A stretch of 64,000 nt of DNA from JBBDJB01 sp040880125 (GCA_040880125.1 JBBDJB010000031.1:1-64000); one strand, 5' to 3'; shown: positions 48,889 to 57,287, counted from the stretch's first letter. Notes: generated by a model from the letters alone, not told the origin. A program made the numbers and translations.

Positions 48889-48931
48889 CTTGCCAGTTCA
48901 GCTACGGTTTAAATTGCCGCACCTCCAAGGT

Positions 48932-49001
48932 GGCACAGACATTCCTGTCTGTGCGGCTTGCATAGCCTCTCCCCGACCCTATCCCCGTGGGGGAGAGGGA
49001 G
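48932..49001 (+). repeat. GCACAGACA palindrome copy 4 and CTCTCCC repeat copy 3
   Basis: GGCACAGACA-TTCC-TGTCTGTGC (48932-48954) lies 44 bp after the GT9 stop and is followed 12 bp later by the three-arm CTCTCCC element (48966-49001; CCCTATCCCC/GGGGGAGAGGG). CACAGCGGACC near 49,007 is half of a GTCCGC palindrome. Three tile families side by side. Confidence 0.7.
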
Positions 49002-49046
49002 TGCTTCACAGCGGACCCGACTTGCGAGCCGTGGCCTGGCACCGCC

Positions 49047-49670
49047 TCAGCCGGCTTTGCGCACCTGCGCCCCGTAGAGGTAGGGATTGAGCGTCGGATC
49101 GTTGTACATTTTAAGCTGGCGGTAGAGCTTCAGCAGCTTGCGGCCGGCGAAGATGTCGTCCAGCAGTTGCGCGAGCGAGCCCGACAGGTCGGCCTGCTGC
49201 TGCTGGCAGATGTCGAGCCGATCCTGCACCTTTTGCCGGTGTTCGGCGGTCGCATCGTCGCGCTGAAGCTGCTCGTTCAGATGATAGATTCGCAGTGAGA
49301 GGATCGAGAGCCGGTCGATCGCGCTGCCGGGCGTCTCCGTGTTCAGCCTGGCCTTTGCGTGCGGCACGACGCCCCGGGCGGCGAGATGCTCCAGCAAGAA
49401 GACGTCGATTTTCTCGATCCAGTCGTTGCGCTGCTGGTTGAAGCCGTCGATGGCACGCTTTACCTGGGCGATTTGCTCGTCGCTCACGTCACGGCTGCGG
49501 GCGATGTCCTCTTCGTGCCACAGCCGAAAATTGAACTCGTGCTGTTGGCAGACCACCTGCAGGAAGCCCGCGTACGGATTGGCGATATCCTGGCGGTGCC
49601 ATCGCTGGACTGTATCGCGGTGCAGGTAACTGACGCGGCGGACGAGATGATCCGGTCTGTCGAACATCAT
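49047..49670 (-). CDS. DUF4254 family protein
   Basis: A 207-residue, mostly helical protein. Characteristic segments are HRQDIANPYAGFLQVVCQQH, EFNFRLWHEEDIARSRDVSD, GSAIDRLSILSLRIYHLNEQ and the C-terminal YRQLKMYNDPTLNPYLYG. DUF4254 proteins lie beside GT9 and other glycosyltransferases in planctomycetes and Bacteroidetes, so a role in surface glycan synthesis is suspected but not shown. ATG 49670 or 49667 could start it. It converges with the GT9 gene, the tile cluster at 48,932 lying between. Confidence 0.85.
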   Translation of the reverse strand: MMFDRPDHLVRRVSYLHRDTVQRWHRQDIANPYAGFLQVVCQQHEFNFRLWHEEDIARSRDVSDEQIAQVKRAIDGFNQQRNDWIEKIDVFLLEHLAARGVVPHAKARLNTETPGSAIDRLSILSLRIYHLNEQLQRDDATAEHRQKVQDRLDICQQQQADLSGSLAQLLDDIFAGRKLLKLYRQLKMYNDPTLNPYLYGAQVRKAG

Positions 49671-49859
49671 GAACGAACACCCTCTGTGCTGCGAGTTGCG
49701 GCTGTCGCGCCATCGGCCCGACGGCGCGTTCTCCCGATTGCTCTTCGTGGCATGGGGGGCGGATTCTAGGTCGACAGGGCAGTCGATCAAAGAGAAGCTG
49801 GGTAAGGTTGCATCGCAGTCGCGCTTTGCCCCTGCCAGCCGGTCACCTAGAATGGGGCC

Positions 49860-50912
49860 ATGGGCGAGCCAACTGCGAAAACAGGGCGTATCTCGGGGCA
49901 GACGCTGTTTCTCAGCGCGGTGCTGGTGGCCAGTGGCATTGCCATTGCCTGGGCGGTGCTGTTCGATCCCGTCCCCGATTCGGTGCTGCGGCCGCCTCAG
50001 CAAACACAACCCGCTGCACTTCAGATCGCTCCGCCGCGGCTCGATCAGATCCCCGTCGACGCCGATCGGGCGATGGGTTTTCTCCGCCAGATCTGCCAAA
50101 TCGGTCCCCGCATCAGCGGAACCGAGGGGATGCGCAGGCAGCAGGAAATGCTCACGGCCCACTTCGAAAAGCTGGGCGGCGAGGTGACGATGCAGCGGTT
50201 CGCCGCCCGGCACCCGATCGACGGCTCCCGCGTCTCGATGGCGAACCTGATCGTCACGTGGCATCCCGACCGCAAGGAGCGCGTTCTGCTGTGCGCGCAC
50301 TACGACACGCGGCCGCTGCCCGATCGCGATCCCAATCCGGCCCAGCGGCAAAGCGGCACGTTCCTCGGCGCGAACGACGGCGCCAGCGGCGTGGCGGTGC
50401 TGATGGAACTGGCGCACCAGATGCCGGAACTGGAGAGCCGCTACGGAATTGACTTCGTGCTGTTCGACGCCGAGGAGCTCGTGTACGACTCGCAGGACAC
50501 GTACTTCCTCGGGTCGGAATGGTTTTCGCGGAAGTACGTCGCCGAACCGCCGCCGCACACGTACCGCTGGGGTGTGCTGTTGGACATGGTGGGCGACGCC
50601 GATCTGGACATCTTCCAGGAGCGCAACAGCGTGTGGTGGCCCGACACGCGGCCGCTGGTCGAGGACATCTGGTCGACGGCCCGCGAGCTTGGCGTCCGCG
50701 AGTTCATCCCCCGTGTCAAGCATGAGATTCGCGACGATCATCTCAAGCTGCGGAACATCGCTAAGATCCCCACGTGCGACATCATCGACTTCGACTTTGG
50801 CCCAGGCAACCGGTTCTGGCACACCACCGAAGACACGCCCGAGCGATGCTCCGGCGCATCGCTGGCCAAGGTGGGCTACGTGGTGCTGCGGTGGCTCCAG
50901 CAGGTCGAGTGA
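49860..50912 (+). CDS. Membrane-anchored M28-family peptidase / glutaminyl cyclase-like
   Basis: A 350-residue protein with one N-terminal membrane segment (TLFLSAVLVASGIAIAWAVL). The M28 zinc fold follows: LLCAHYDTRPLPDRDP (about 143-158), FLGANDGASGVAVLMELAHQ (about 170), FVLFDAEELVY (about 200), LLDMVGDADLDIF (about 240) and FWHTTEDTPERCS (about 318). The arrangement, with an Asp-Glu-rich middle and the HTxxDTxx end, is that of glutaminyl-peptide cyclotransferases, which form N-terminal pyroglutamate. It probably acts in the periplasm. Overlaps the next gene by one base (TGATG). Confidence 0.9.
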   Translation: MGEPTAKTGRISGQTLFLSAVLVASGIAIAWAVLFDPVPDSVLRPPQQTQPAALQIAPPRLDQIPVDADRAMGFLRQICQIGPRISGTEGMRRQQEMLTAHFEKLGGEVTMQRFAARHPIDGSRVSMANLIVTWHPDRKERVLLCAHYDTRPLPDRDPNPAQRQSGTFLGANDGASGVAVLMELAHQMPELESRYGIDFVLFDAEELVYDSQDTYFLGSEWFSRKYVAEPPPHTYRWGVLLDMVGDADLDIFQERNSVWWPDTRPLVEDIWSTARELGVREFIPRVKHEIRDDHLKLRNIAKIPTCDIIDFDFGPGNRFWHTTEDTPERCSGASLAKVGYVVLRWLQQVE

Positions 50913-51328
50913 TGCCGTCACTTGTCTTTGTCTCCGCGATGCTGCTGATCGTCTCGGCGGGGCTGATCCTCTGGCATCTGATCGAGTGGCGCAAGGTGGG
51001 TGCTCCTGCACAGGCTGGCCGCTATCGCGACTTCGTCTGGCGGCGTTTTCGCCGCCGCGTGCAGGCCAGCGGCTTGATCGGCGTAATCGGGTTGATGATC
51101 CTCGCCAGCCGATGGATCGACGACCGGCGGCTCGAACTGGCGTGGTGGCTCGCCATACTGCTGTTTCTGTTCTGGCTGCTGCTGATGGCGCTGGGCGACG
51201 CGCTGTCCAGCCGCAACTACTATCAAGGGGAACACCGCCGCAACCTGGCGGAGCAGGAGAAGCTGCACACCGAAATCCGCCGCGCCGAGACGACTGGCGG
51301 CGCAGACTCCGGCACACCGGCAGATTGA
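50912..51328 (+). CDS. Small membrane protein of unknown function
   Basis: A 138-residue protein with three membrane helices: LVFVSAMLLIVSAGLILWHL, SGLIGVIGLMILASRWI and LAWWLAILLFLFWLLLMALG, then a charged helical tail (NYYQGEHRRNLAEQEKLHTE). I recognise no family. It is translationally coupled to the M28 gene (ATG overlaps the TGA by one base), so the two products probably belong to the same process. Confidence 0.72.
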   Translation: MPSLVFVSAMLLIVSAGLILWHLIEWRKVGAPAQAGRYRDFVWRRFRRRVQASGLIGVIGLMILASRWIDDRRLELAWWLAILLFLFWLLLMALGDALSSRNYYQGEHRRNLAEQEKLHTEIRRAETTGGADSGTPAD

Positions 51329-51527
51329 GCCGGCACCATTAAGTTGGCCTATAAGTCCTGGCGCCGTCTGCCACGCAGATCGAGCTGCTCTTGAATTGAC
51401 CATCTTCGAGCTCACCGATACATTGAAGCCGCGTGCGGGAAAAGCATTGCATCATCGCGGGGCGGAATTGCCCCGCGGGCCACTGTTCGGATGCGAGCCC
51501 CGCCCGACGCACTCGCGGGTACTGCTG

Positions 51528-52181
51528 ATGGACCCTTTCCGTATCTGCCTGGCGATTGGTCCGCTTTCGGTTTACTGCCTGCTGTTGGGGCTAATGAACT
51601 TGTCGCGGCGGCCGTTTCTTACGACCGGCGCCCGAGACACCGCGGCGCTGGGCGTCGCCCTTGCTGGGCTGGCCGTGGTGGGCCCGCTGGAACTGTTCAT
51701 GCCCGAGGCCGCCACCGCGCAGTTCGGGCAGCCGTTCGTGTGGCTGCTGCTGGTCTCCTTCTATGTTCTGTGCGTGACCTGTTTGGTGATGCTCAGCCGT
51801 CCGCGGCTGGTGATCTACAACACGAGCCTGGATGAGCTGCGGCCCGTGCTGGCCGAGGTCGTTGCCGCGGTCGACCCGGACGCCCGTTGGGCGGGCGAAA
51901 GCCTGTATCTGCCGCGGCTGGGCGTGCAGTTGCACCTGGATAGCTTCCCGGTGATGCGCAACGTCTCGCTCATCGCCAGCGGCGACCGCCAGGACCTGGC
52001 CGGCTGGCGGCAATTGGAGATCAGCCTCGCCTCGGCGCTGTCCGAGTCGCGCGCGGTCGGCGGTACGCGTGGGGTGGGTATGATCACGCTGGCCGTCGTG
52101 TTGATGGCCGCCAGCATGTACTACATGCTCACGTATCCCGCCGAACTGGCTCAGGGCATGCAGGACATGCTCTGGCGATAG
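51528..52181 (+). CDS. Membrane protein of unknown function
   Basis: A 217-residue protein with helices FRICLAIGPLSVYCLLLGLM, TAALGVALAGLAVVGPLELF and VWLLLVSFYVLCVTCLVMLS, a soluble segment (about 100-180, NTSLDELRPVLAEVVAAVDP) and a last helix (GMITLAVVLMAASMYYML). The frame is open upstream to 51396; the ATG at 51528 gives a protein starting with MDPFRICLAIGPLSVY. No family identified. Confidence 0.65.
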   Translation: MDPFRICLAIGPLSVYCLLLGLMNLSRRPFLTTGARDTAALGVALAGLAVVGPLELFMPEAATAQFGQPFVWLLLVSFYVLCVTCLVMLSRPRLVIYNTSLDELRPVLAEVVAAVDPDARWAGESLYLPRLGVQLHLDSFPVMRNVSLIASGDRQDLAGWRQLEISLASALSESRAVGGTRGVGMITLAVVLMAASMYYMLTYPAELAQGMQDMLWR

Positions 52182-52272
52182 CGGCGATTGCCCCGTACCT
52201 GCGATTCGTTTGCCCCCTATTGCTACAGCCCTCTTTCGCCTCCCCACTGTGCGCTGTAGGACCATCGTACGG

Positions 52273-52632
52273 CTACTTCTCCGCCAACCGTTTCCGCTCC
52301 TGCCGCTCGCGCTTCATTTGCGCCTGATCTTCCGGTGGAAAGACCGAGAACACCACCCGGTACGGCGTGAGCGACACGTCCGGCGATTCCTCGTAAATCT
52401 GCACCAGCTCCGCGCGAAGCGCTTCTGCCGTGGCGAAGCCGTCCGGCCGCGCGTCTTCGTCGCTCAGGCGATCCAGCGCGACCGGTTCGACGGATTCAAT
52501 CCGTATGTATCCCACGCCGGGGATGTAGCTGCGCATGCCGGCTTTCATCCGGCAGTGCGTCCACAGCCGGATCGACTGAGTCTTTTCGCCGCTGCGGATG
52601 GCGTCGAGGAATTTCTTCTTGAACAGCAACAT
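52273..52632 (-). CDS. ASCH-domain protein
   Basis: A 119-residue protein with an ASCH domain. MLLFKKKFLDAIRSGEKTQS, then IRLWTHCRMKAGMRSYIPGV matches the usual start with the basic Lys-x-x-Arg groove, and VSLTPYRVVFSV the end; a basic tail (KRERQERKRLAEK) follows. ASCH domains bind RNA or nucleobases. No partner gene is adjacent; the region after it holds repeat tiles. Confidence 0.85.
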   Translation of the reverse strand: MLLFKKKFLDAIRSGEKTQSIRLWTHCRMKAGMRSYIPGVGYIRIESVEPVALDRLSDEDARPDGFATAEALRAELVQIYEESPDVSLTPYRVVFSVFPPEDQAQMKRERQERKRLAEK

Positions 52633-52659
52633 CGGTGCAGAGTCCGATTATATTTTGGT

Positions 52660-52683
52660 GGCACAGACATTCGTGTCTGTGCG
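52660..52683. repeat. GCACAGACA palindrome copy 5
   Basis: GGCACAGACA-TTCG-TGTCTGTGC, upstream of the ASCH gene on the plus strand. It is followed by GAGTGCCACGGCTCACCTTG (52,693 on), which recurs inverted near 483-505. Confidence 0.65.
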
Positions 52684-52790
52684 TTGAATCGCCGAGTGCC
52701 ACGGCTCACCTTGTTCAGCCATGTTTCGTTCGGCCCTTGCGGGTAGCAGGACCGCTATGTGTGTTGGTGGACTAAGTCAGGTTCTCTTTA

Positions 52791-52829
52791 CCCCCTCTCC
52801 CCGGCCCTCTCCCCGCGGGGGAGAGGGAG
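52791..52829 (+). repeat. Three-arm CTCTCCC repeat, copy 4
   Basis: CCCCCTCTCCCC, then CCCTCTCCCC pairing with GGGGGAGAGGG around GC. Same arm order as copies 2 and 3. Confidence 0.7.
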
Positions 52830-52850
52830 CGATCGTTCGCTTCGCCGACT

Positions 52851-52900
52851 AGTCCGCACAGCGGACCCTACTACGCTAGTCTGCAAGAGCGGACCCTACT
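52851..52900. repeat. Tandem GTCCGC palindromes
   Basis: GTCCGC-ACA-GCGGAC (52852-52866, followed by CCTACT) and a decayed second copy GTCTGC-AAGA-GCGGAC, again followed by CCTACT (52,880-52,900). The second runs into the stop codon of the YyaL-like gene, so these are direct repeats of a hairpin plus a CCTACT tail. Confidence 0.5.
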
Positions 52901-54905
52901 TCTCCAGGAGTTCGTCATTTACCACGGCCATCCGCGGCGCGGCAGCCGGCAGCCGGTTCAGCAGCGGCAGCGCCGCTTTGACGGTCTTGTCCGCACGCTG
53001 GCGATAATCGTCACTCGAGAGTCGGCGGCTTAACGCGAGCAGGTTGGCGGCCGCCACCGAATTACCGGCCGGCAGAGCGCCGTCGGTCCATTTCTTGATC
53101 CGGGCGAACAGCTCCTCGTGGTCGTGCGAGGTGAAGTAAAACCCGCCGATCTTCTCGTCCCAAAACAGCTCGATCTGTTTGTCCGTCAGTTGCTGGGCCT
53201 CCTCCAGCCATCGGGCCTCGCCGGTGGCGAGGTGCAATGCGAGCAGTCCCTGGGCGACAAACGCGTAGTCGTCCAGGTAGGCGTTCAGGCTGGCCTCGCC
53301 TTGGCTGTACGTTCGCCACAGCCGGCCGTCCTCCGAGCGAAGATCCGAGAGCACGAAATTCGCGGCCCGTCGGGCGGCAGCCACGTACCGCGGCTCTTCC
53401 AGAATTCGGCCCGCGTCGGCCAAACCGCCGATCATCAAGCCGTTCCAACTGGCGAGGATTTTGGTGTCGGTCAGCGGCCGCTTTCGCTGTGATCTTGCTT
53501 TCAGCAGCGCGGCTTTCACCGCGGCCAGTTCATCGGCGACGTGCGCTTCGCTGCGGCCTTGTTCGCCAGCCACCTCTGCGAGCGGGCGGGACTGCACCAG
53601 CACATAGCGCTCCTCGAAGTTCGGCTCGCCGCCGACGTTGTAGACCGCCTCCAACAGCGCGAACTGCTCGCTGGTGACCGCTTGCCGGAGCTGCTCCTTC
53701 GTCCAGACGTAAAACTCACCCTCGACCGCGTCCGTCTCTGCGTCCAGCGCGGAATAGAACCCGCCCTCGGGCGAGGTCATCTCGCGCAGCACGAAATCGA
53801 CCAGTTCCTCGGTCACCCGGCGGTACGCAAGCTCGCCGGTGGTGGCATGCGCCCTGGCGTAGACGCCGGCGAGCTGGCCGTTGTCGTAGAGCATCTTTTC
53901 AAAGTGCGGGATCCGCCACGTGCGGTCCGTGCTGTAGCGATGAAATCCGCCGCCGACGTGGTCGCGGATGCCGCCCCGGGCCATGTGATCGAGCGTTTTG
54001 CGCAGCATGCCGAGCGCCCGCTCATCGCCGCCGGCCGCGCGGTGCAATAGGAACTCCAAGTTCGAAGGCTCGGGAAACTTCGGCCGACGCGGATCGGCCG
54101 CCGAGTAGCCAAAGCCCCCGTGTTCTTCATCGAACTGTTTGGCGAGCCCGTCTCTTACCCGCTGGGTAGTCTCCGCGCCAGCGTCCGCCGGGAGCAGCAC
54201 GGTGCGCTGCTCGAACACTCCACGGACCGCCGCGGCCAGTCGATCGCCTTGGGTGCGGACCGTGTCGGGTTCCTTTTCCCAGTACTGCTGCACGTGCCGC
54301 AGCACTTCGTCAAAGCCACGATGCCCGTCTTTCGCGCGGGGCGGGTAGTAGGTGCCGCCCATTACGGGCTTGCCCTCGGGCGTGAGGAACATCGACAGCG
54401 GCCAGCCGCCGGACTGCGGCGTGCCCACCAGCTCGAAGAATACCTGCAGCGAGGTCATGTAGAGATCGTCGACGTCGGGCCGCTCCTCGCGGTCGACCTT
54501 GATGCAGACGAAGTGCTCATTCATGTACTGGGCGATCTGGTCGTTGCTGAACGTCTCGCGTTCCATCACGTGGCACCAGTAGCAGCTCGAATAGCCGACC
54601 GAGAGGAAGATCATCTTGTTTTCGCGCTTCGCCTTGGCCAGGGCCTCTTCGCCCCAGGGATACCAGTCGACCGGGTTGTGCGCGTGCAGCAGCAGATAGG
54701 GACTAGTTTCGTCGGCCAGTCGATTACGGTGCTGCGGCTCGGCCGATTGCTCTTCCTGCGGCGGATTCGCTGCGGGAGTCTCCTGCGCGCGGGCCACGTG
54801 CGGCGATGAGCCGGCAGTCGGCCAACGGGCGGCCGGCCCGGGAAAGGAGAGCAACACGGTGGCGAACACCGCGACGGCAGATGGGAGTCGGGCTGGCGCT
54901 TTCAT
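52896..54905 (-). CDS. Thioredoxin-domain YyaL/SSP411-like protein, exported
   Basis: A 669-residue protein of the YyaL/spermatogenesis-associated protein 20 family. It begins with a hydrophobic export signal (LPSAVAVFATVLLSFPGPAA). The DUF255 thioredoxin-like domain comes next: ETSPYLLLHAHNPVDWYPWG, then SVGYSSCYWCHVMERETF with the CxxC pair near residue 106-109, and CIKVDREERPDVDDLYM. The large C-terminal region (about 250-669) is an (alpha/alpha)6 barrel like glycoside hydrolases (SLDAETDAVEGEFYVWTKEQ). Function uncertain; a redox or carbohydrate role is possible. The ATG at 54905 starts the signal; its ribosome-binding site is weak. Confidence 0.9.
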   Translation of the reverse strand: MKAPARLPSAVAVFATVLLSFPGPAARWPTAGSSPHVARAQETPAANPPQEEQSAEPQHRNRLADETSPYLLLHAHNPVDWYPWGEEALAKAKRENKMIFLSVGYSSCYWCHVMERETFSNDQIAQYMNEHFVCIKVDREERPDVDDLYMTSLQVFFELVGTPQSGGWPLSMFLTPEGKPVMGGTYYPPRAKDGHRGFDEVLRHVQQYWEKEPDTVRTQGDRLAAAVRGVFEQRTVLLPADAGAETTQRVRDGLAKQFDEEHGGFGYSAADPRRPKFPEPSNLEFLLHRAAGGDERALGMLRKTLDHMARGGIRDHVGGGFHRYSTDRTWRIPHFEKMLYDNGQLAGVYARAHATTGELAYRRVTEELVDFVLREMTSPEGGFYSALDAETDAVEGEFYVWTKEQLRQAVTSEQFALLEAVYNVGGEPNFEERYVLVQSRPLAEVAGEQGRSEAHVADELAAVKAALLKARSQRKRPLTDTKILASWNGLMIGGLADAGRILEEPRYVAAARRAANFVLSDLRSEDGRLWRTYSQGEASLNAYLDDYAFVAQGLLALHLATGEARWLEEAQQLTDKQIELFWDEKIGGFYFTSHDHEELFARIKKWTDGALPAGNSVAAANLLALSRRLSSDDYRQRADKTVKAALPLLNRLPAAAPRMAVVNDELLEK

Positions 54906-55607
54906 CGGTCTACCCAGTCTTGTGAAAGTTGGCGGCTTCGCCACATCGTCGCCTTCTTGAGTGCGGATTACAAACTCTGACAGCGGTCCCTACGGCCACA
55001 GGTTTTTTTCAACGCGCCCTTAAGGGGGGGCCCCATGTTTTGTTGAAAAAGTCAGCGTCTCTAGTGCGTGGCGCTCGAGCGCCACGCGATTTTCAAGCCA
55101 AGTTTTGCAACGGGCCGTTTCGTGAAGTGTTGAAAAAGTCTCCTCTTTCGCTTCGGTCCGGGGTGTGCCGCTAATGGGGACATTTTGCTGCGGAACAGCA
55201 GGAGGTTTAGTGCATTTACACCCGCATCCGTGTGCTGGTCCGCGTTCGATATCGCGACAAGGCCCTCTAATAGAGTCGGTATAGTTAGTCTCCGCCGCGG
55301 CCAATTCGCTGCGTTTATAATAGTAAAAATAAGATCGAAAGTCAAGATGTGTTGGGCGAAATTCCGCGTGCTCGGTAGAGGGCGGAGTGAAAATCCGCAC
55401 CGCGACCTTTGCTGGCTACGACCCGTACTGCCCGAGCGTCTCGACGCGAGGGGAGTGAGCATTGGCGGCCTGCCCGCAGCACGTTCGCATCGGACGAATC
55501 TGATATTGCCCAAGCGACCGATCCCCCTACAATCCCGGCTTCTTTCGCGGCTTTTCACGTCGAAAAGAACGCTCCTTCAGCTAGCACTGCCCCGCAAAGC
55601 TCGACGC
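54906..55607. other. Long intergenic leader before the ABC permease gene
   Basis: About 700 bp. It contains the second GACTTTTTCAAC-bounded repeat (55003-55140) and, after it, a 460-bp stretch up to the permease start with a TATAAT box (55316-55321) set in an AT-rich patch. No supported ORF; the open frame from 55185 has no signal or domain until 55608. Confidence 0.5.
55003..55140 (-). repeat. GACTTTTTCAAC-bounded repeat element, copy 2
   Basis: Read on the minus strand it has the same modules in the same order as 13572-13706: GACTTTTTCAAC, CCGTTGCAAAA, a perfect 22-bp palindrome core (55066-55087) on GCGCTCGAGCGC, GCTGACTTTTTCAAC, AACATGGGGCCCCCCC and GGGCGCGTTGAAAAA. The orientation is opposite to copy 1. 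Confidence 0.65.
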
Positions 55608-56420
55608 ATGGCCCAAGCACGATCGATTCCCTTCGAGAACGGCTATCTAGGAGAGGTTTGGGCACTCCGGTATTTTTGGCGGTCGCTGGTGCAGACCGAT
55701 CTCCGCAACCGCTATAAGCGCTCCGTGCTCGGCGTCGGCTGGTCGCTCCTCCATCCGATGGCCATGACGGCCGTCATCTGCATCTGCTTCCGGGGGATCT
55801 TCGACGTCTCGCTCCGCGAGTACGTGCCGTTTTTGATGAGCGGCATGGCCTTTTGGGCTTTCGTGGCGGGCACCACTTCCGAAGGCTGCAACGCCTTCTT
55901 TCACGCCCACGGGTTTATCAAGTCGGTACGGGTGCCGCTGGCCATTTATCCGCTGCGCGTCGTGCTGGGGACGATGTTCCACTTTCTCATCGTGCTGGCG
56001 ACCACCATCGTGGTGTGCGGCGTGTTCAAGGGCTTTGACGGCGTGCTGCCGCTTTTCAGCTTGATCCCCACGCTGGCCATTTTGATGCTGCTGGGCTGGG
56101 CCGTGGCCACGATCATGGCGTTCGCCACCGTTCACTTTCCCGACTTGCAGCACATCTCGACGATCGCCCTGCAACTGCTGTTCTACCTGACGCCGGTGAT
56201 CTACCCGCCTGAGATCATCACCTCGCAGCGCATCGCCACGGTGCTGAAATTGAATCCTTTGACTTACCTGCTGGAGTTGATCCGCGACCCGGTACTCCAC
56301 TCGCAATTCCCATCGGCCTCGGCGTATGTGGTGGCACTGCTGCTGCTGGGCGGGACGATGTTGGGGGCCGTGGCGGCGACGCGGCGCTGCGAGCGGCGGC
56401 TGGTGTTCGCGCTGTTGTAG
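55608..56420 (+). CDS. ABC transporter permease, polysaccharide export (Wzm/TagG-like)
   Basis: A 270-residue ABC-2 permease with six membrane helices. LVQTDLRNRYKRSVLGVGWS (about 30) and LLFYLTPVIYPPEIITSQ (about 188) are characteristic of polysaccharide/teichoic-acid/O-antigen exporters, followed by LNPLTYLLELIRDPVL. With the ATPase gene that starts 100 bp downstream it makes the exporter of a lipid-linked glycan. The ATG at 55608 gives the normal length; the frame is open for 423 bp upstream but without homology. First gene of the surface polysaccharide block. Confidence 0.9.
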   Translation: MAQARSIPFENGYLGEVWALRYFWRSLVQTDLRNRYKRSVLGVGWSLLHPMAMTAVICICFRGIFDVSLREYVPFLMSGMAFWAFVAGTTSEGCNAFFHAHGFIKSVRVPLAIYPLRVVLGTMFHFLIVLATTIVVCGVFKGFDGVLPLFSLIPTLAILMLLGWAVATIMAFATVHFPDLQHISTIALQLLFYLTPVIYPPEIITSQRIATVLKLNPLTYLLELIRDPVLHSQFPSASAYVVALLLLGGTMLGAVAATRRCERRLVFALL

Positions 56421-56520
56421 CGGAAGCGATGCCGGTGATGTCGAGTGCTTTCCGCCCGTGGCGGGAGCGCATGTGCGAGTGAATTTCCCGAACGCGTCCC
56501 ACAACCGGAAAGTCGGCCCG

Positions 56521-57273
56521 ATGGCCTCGATCTCGCTGCAGAACGTCGATCTCGATTTCACGGTTCGCCGGTCGCACGTGTCGCTCAAGGAGTTTTTCGT
56601 CCGCCGCTTCCAGGGCAAGCCGCTGGTCAAGCCCCGGGTTGTCCAGGCCCTCGCCGATGTGAATCTGGATGTTCGCAACGGCCAGCGGATCGGCATCGTG
56701 GGGCACAACGGGGCGGGCAAGAGCACGCTGTTGCGGCTGCTCGCCGGGGTGTACGTCCCGTCGCGCGGAGACGTCGGCATAGAGGGTCGCGTCAGCTCGC
56801 TGCTGGACATCGGACTGGGCGTCGAGCCCGATGCCACCGGCTGGGACAACATGTTCTACCGCGGCTATCTGCAGCGACAAACGCCCGACGAGCTGCGGCG
56901 GCTGTCAGGAGAGATCGCCGAGTTCAGCGAGTTGGGCGACTTTCTCGACCTGCCGGTCCGCTGCTATTCCAGCGGCATGATCGTCCGGCTGATGTTCTCG
57001 ATCGCCACGGCCATCGAGCCGGAGATCCTGCTGGTCGACGAGGTGTTCGGCGCCGGGGACATCGCGTTCCAGGAAAAGGCCATCCGCCGCATGTTCGAGA
57101 TGGTCGAGCGGGCTCGGATCATGGTCATGGCCAGCCACGATCTGAACCTGGTGCGGCAGTTGTGCGACACGGTGGTGTGGATGGATCACGGCCGCGTCCG
57201 CATGCAGGGTAGCCCCGATGTTGTGACCAAAGCGTACGAAGACTTCATGCACAAGCTTAGCGAAGCCGCGTGA
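56521..57273 (+). CDS. ABC transporter ATP-binding protein, polysaccharide export (Wzt/TagH-like)
   Basis: A 250-residue ATPase. Walker A is GIVGHNGAGKSTLLRLLAGV (about 58-77), the signature is the variant CYSSGMIVRLMFSIA typical of Wzt/TagH exporters, Walker B is EPEILLVDEVFGAGD (about 165-179), with MASHDLNLV as the H-loop. There is no C-terminal carbohydrate-binding domain, so this is the short form. Works with the permease encoded just upstream. Followed by the double-hairpin repeat and a GCACAGACA palindrome. Confidence 0.93.
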   Translation: MASISLQNVDLDFTVRRSHVSLKEFFVRRFQGKPLVKPRVVQALADVNLDVRNGQRIGIVGHNGAGKSTLLRLLAGVYVPSRGDVGIEGRVSSLLDIGLGVEPDATGWDNMFYRGYLQRQTPDELRRLSGEIAEFSELGDFLDLPVRCYSSGMIVRLMFSIATAIEPEILLVDEVFGAGDIAFQEKAIRRMFEMVERARIMVMASHDLNLVRQLCDTVVWMDHGRVRMQGSPDVVTKAYEDFMHKLSEAA

Positions 57274-57287
57274 GAGGGCCCGATCGT

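Noticed and set aside
49671..51317. Continuation of the DUF4254 frame upstream to 51317 on the minus strand
   Set aside because: It runs antisense through the M28 peptidase gene and has no ribosome-binding site or domain; DUF4254 homology begins at 49670.
55345..55410. Possible FMN-type riboswitch (GGCGGAGTGAAAATCCGCACC and a GGGCGAAATTCC stretch)
   Set aside because: Only the GTGAAA-n-CC-n-ACCG look is present. The other conserved RFN blocks, including the AGTCCGGATG end, are missing, and the gene downstream is a polysaccharide permease.
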